Assembly (NCBI GenBank): GCA_900547615.1 | Contig: URHH01000002.1 | Span: 1 to 60,766, forward strand | DNA length: 60,766 bases | Direction: 5' to 3' | Source of the DNA: an uncultured Blautia sp. | GTDB lineage: Bacteria > Bacillota > Clostridia > Lachnospirales > Lachnospiraceae | Shown: positions 59,857-60,766 of the stretch, one piece after another | How positions within the stretch are numbered: position 1 is the stretch's first letter | Layout of the letters: every line of letters begins with the position of its first letter | The notes under the pieces: generated by a model | Databases searched by the model: none | What the model saw: only the letters and a program-made list of their open reading frames with translations | Told to the model about the DNA's origin: nothing | Made by a program: the position numbers and the translations under genes

Positions 59857-60766
59857 TCACCTGGGAAACCGTCTGTATTTCTGATATTTTCCAGGCGTCT
59901 GCCCCGCAGAAAAGAAGAGCATTCTCCACATTTCCCTCTGCTGCCTGTATAAGCGCCTCTGTGATACAGTAAGGAATTTCTCCCGGATTGCAGCGGCGCA
60001 GACATTTATGGCATTTGCAGAGTGTTTTCTCCCCACGTTCCACCTTTTCCAGAAACTTATTATGTATGGCGCGTCCCGGCATTCCCACCGGACTTTTTAC
60101 AATGCAGATGTCCTCTTTTTTTGCCTGAATATATGTCTCTTTATATTCCGGAGCCGCATCGCACTCTTCTGTTGTCACAAACCTGGTTGCAACCTGCACT
60201 CCGTCTGCCCCAACAGAAGAAGCTTCTTCCGCTTTTTCTCTGCTGTCAATTCCTCCTGCCAGGATTACCGGGATTTTGTTTCCGTACTTTTCCTCATACG
60301 TTTTCACAAGCTTTAAAATTGCCTTCACTTCTTCTTTATATTTATCCTCTGTAAAAAAATCAAGCTGCTCTTTTGTAAAGCCAAGATGACCTCCCGCCTT
60401 CGGACCTTCCACCACAAGAAAATCCGGGATTTTTTTATACTTTTTATCCCAGTATTTCAAAATCACAGAAGCAGATTTTTCCGTAGATACGATCGGGGCT
60501 ATGGCAGTATCGCTTCCTTCTGTATACGCCGGCAGATCTGCCGGAAGACCTGCGCCTGAGGCAATAAAATCCACGCCTGCTTTTACAGCTTCTCTTACAT
60601 AGCTTTCGTAACCGTTCATCGCCGTCATAATATTCATTCCTATGACACCGTCTTTTGAAAGAGTTCTCGCCTTCCCCACCTCTTTATGAATGGCGCGTAA
60701 GTTGGCTTTCAGAGGATCTTCATCAAAATCCGGCTCCCGAAACCCGATCTGCGCAGCGGAAATGAC
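59816..60766 (-). CDS. nitronate monooxygenase/FabK-like flavoprotein, 5' part beyond window
   Basis: About 316 residues visible, open to the right window edge (VISAAQIGFREPDFDE...), then GVIGMNIMTAMNGYE, VVEGPKAGGHLGF (catalytic His region of 2-nitropropane dioxygenase family), VILAGGIDSREKAEEA and GADGVQVATRFVTTEEC. These place it in the FMN-dependent NMO/FabK family. The C-terminal tail adds a CKCHKCLRRCNPG cysteine motif not typical of FabK, suggesting metal binding or an NMO subgroup. The N-terminus is missing because the window ends. Its 3' end lies inside the lysR gene on the opposite strand. Confidence 0.88.
   Translation of the reverse strand, partial: VISAAQIGFREPDFDEDPLKANLRAIHKEVGKARTLSKDGVIGMNIMTAMNGYESYVREAVKAGVDFIASGAGLPADLPAYTEGSDTAIAPIVSTEKSASVILKYWDKKYKKIPDFLVVEGPKAGGHLGFTKEQLDFFTEDKYKEEVKAILKLVKTYEEKYGNKIPVILAGGIDSREKAEEASSVGADGVQVATRFVTTEECDAAPEYKETYIQAKKEDICIVKSPVGMPGRAIHNKFLEKVERGEKTLCKCHKCLRRCNPGEIPYCITEALIQAAEGNVENALLFCGADAWKISEIQTVSQVIRELFPDFPERCS

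Overview
The window looks like a chromosomal segment of a spore-forming Lachnospiraceae (Blautia/Ruminococcus-like) Firmicute. The sequence shows a SpoIIGA/pro-sigma-E pair, a threonine T-box, a type III glutamine synthetase, a fused FeoA-FeoB, many CUT1/AraC/YesMN-type sugar genes, strong AGGAGG ribosome binding sites and moderate-to-low GC. The genus is an inference; no rRNA gene or marker for species assignment is present. Most genes lie on the minus strand in short operons separated by clear hairpin terminators.

Layout. 1-4.6 kb is accessory: the start of a DUF3990 (ADP-ribosyltransferase-clan) gene cut by the window edge, a short in-frame tail of another gene, a single CRISPR-repeat-like sequence, and an intact type I-C-like cas3. 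This cas3 has its own promoter and terminator but no Cascade or adaptation genes next to it. Then come a GPP34/GOLPH3-like protein, an AraC regulator with a C-terminal jelly-roll-like domain, and a 48-residue membrane protein. 4.7-9.7 kb carries an aldo/keto reductase with two Fe-S motifs, a MATE transporter and FeoAB. 9.7-18.3 kb is a sugar locus: binding protein, two permeases and a cytoplasmic GHL6-family hydrolase, facing a YesM/YesN two-component pair. 18.3-26.3 kb mixes aromatic metabolism (DAHP synthase, AroD, AroE, a PaaK-like ligase with an ACT protein) with sporulation control (spoIIGA-sigE) and an RluA-type pseudouridine synthase. 26.4-31 kb has thrS under a T-box, a YdcF protein, a SEC-C protein, a possible small RNA and a membrane-anchored HAD protein.

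31-34.7 kb is a purC-purB-purA operon; purL lies at 55-58.8 kb. 34.8-37 kb encodes a polar amino-acid ABC importer, followed by DegV, an S41 (Ctp) protease and ftsEX. 41-45.4 kb is a GH36 alpha-galactosidase with AraC and CdaR/PucR-type regulators. 45.6-50.7 kb holds an OPT peptide transporter coupled to a PqqD-like protein and a MoxR-VWA pair. 50.8-54.9 kb has glnN, a lipid kinase, a Cof-type HAD phosphatase and a tRNA-Met. The right end has purL divergent from a LysR gene, whose 3' end overlaps a nitronate monooxygenase/FabK-like gene that runs off the window.

No complete novel system is demonstrated. The best leads are the solitary cas3 beside a gene-fragment and repeat-like junction, the OPT-PqqD-MoxR-VWA neighbourhood, a plus-strand structured RNA candidate near 30.2 kb whose G-U pairs give its direction, the spoIIG promoter with a 21-bp spacer and 0A-like box, and several palindromic operator candidates placed on recognisable promoters.
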